DNA of 6,194 nt from contig JAGCPM010000051.1 in the NCBI GenBank assembly GCA_017965685.1, forward strand, positions 1-6,194, given 5' to 3'. This document shows positions 5,949 to 6,194 of the stretch, in pieces. Every line of letters begins with the position of its first letter. Within the stretch, counting starts at the first letter, position 1. Source of the stretch: Kiritimatiellia bacterium. GTDB taxonomy: Bacteria > Verrucomicrobiota > Kiritimatiellia > RFP12 > UBA1067. Made by a program: the position numbers and the translations under genes. Below the pieces are notes generated by a model. That model was not told where the DNA came from and did no database searches. It was given only the letters and a program-made list of their open reading frames with translations.

Positions 5949-6194
5949 TGTCGGACTACAATCCTGTCATATTGCAGGGCCAGCAGACGAGCGACGACGA
6001 GATACTGGCCAAGGTTCCGCTGGATGCGAAGGCTCTCGGCGGGGACTCGAGCGTCGTGATCATGGAGCTTCTGCAGCGCTTCAAGGTTCGCGACGTGATG
6101 AAGCGCAACTTGATAACGATTCCGCGCAAGTCGACGCTCCGCGAGGCGAAAAAGGTGTTGAAGGAGTACCGCATATCCGGCCTTCCCGTCAGCG
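5948..6194 (+). CDS. CBS-domain protein, N-terminal part (3' end outside the window)
   Basis: Translation from ATG 5948 stays open for 82 codons to the window edge. The first 45 or so residues (MSDYNPVILQGQQ and onward) are a polar leader without a recognised fold. From about residue 46 the sequence reads KVRDVMKRNLITIP, then STLREAKKVLKEYRISGLPV (62-81). This is the standard start of a CBS motif: xVxDVMxxxxxTIxxxxxLxEAxxxLxxxxxxGLPV. CBS pairs bind adenosine nucleotides and act as energy or nucleotide sensors on attached domains. What follows here is unknown; a second CBS motif is expected. The one-base overlap with the DRTGG gene stop and a GAGGAG site just upstream (5934-5939) support this start and co-translation. 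Confidence 0.85.
   Translation, partial: MSDYNPVILQGQQTSDDEILAKVPLDAKALGGDSSVVIMELLQRFKVRDVMKRNLITIPRKSTLREAKKVLKEYRISGLPVS

Noticed and set aside
5956..6174. Minus-strand open frame of 72 codons at the right edge
   Set aside because: It is antisense to the CBS-domain gene, which has a clear motif and start site.
1..6194. CRISPR array, insertion sequence or long direct repeats
   Set aside because: By reading, I found no regularly spaced repeats, no transposase-like frame and no terminal inverted repeats.

Overview
The window is GC-rich, densely coded bacterial DNA with little intergenic space. It has a lipoprotein with a lipobox, Shine-Dalgarno sites and sigma70-like promoters. No rRNA, tRNA or other taxonomic marker is visible. 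The gene set (GC-rich partner-switching genes beside a DRTGG/CBS pair) would fit an uncultured anaerobe, possibly of the PVC superphylum (Kiritimatiellota, Lentisphaerota or relatives), but this is a low-confidence guess.

Layout. Bases 2-130 (+) are the last 42 codons of an unrecognised gene, ending in an 11-bp terminator-like hairpin. Bases 5472 down to 210 (-) form one tight five-gene operon. In transcription order it holds: (1) a MATE-family membrane transporter with an extra C-terminal domain resembling a GHKL (RsbW-like) ATPase; (2) a family-3 solute-binding lipoprotein; (3) a membrane receptor with a periplasmic Cache-like domain, a PP2C/SpoIIE-type serine phosphatase and a C-terminal RsbW-like kinase; (4) a STAS anti-sigma-factor antagonist; (5) a phosphoribosyltransferase. 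The junctions are a 4-bp overlap, a 4-bp overlap, an 11-bp overlap and an 8-bp gap, so the genes are very likely co-transcribed and translationally coupled. Diverging from this operon at 5601 (+) are a DRTGG-domain protein and a CBS-domain protein that runs off the window end.

How they may work together. Genes 3 and 4 supply the classic parts of a partner-switching circuit: sensor, phosphatase, switch kinase and STAS antagonist. The lipoprotein has no ABC permease or ATPase partner here, and its stop codon overlaps the receptor's start. It is therefore a plausible ligand-presenting subunit of the receptor. The transporter carries a second, apparently degenerate kinase-like domain, which could tie transport to the same STAS switch. 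No sigma factor or other output protein is in the window. The divergent DRTGG/CBS pair also belongs to families found near anti-sigma-type ATPases. The two divergent promoters have nearly identical extended -10 regions, and the operon's mRNA is predicted to have almost no 5' leader.
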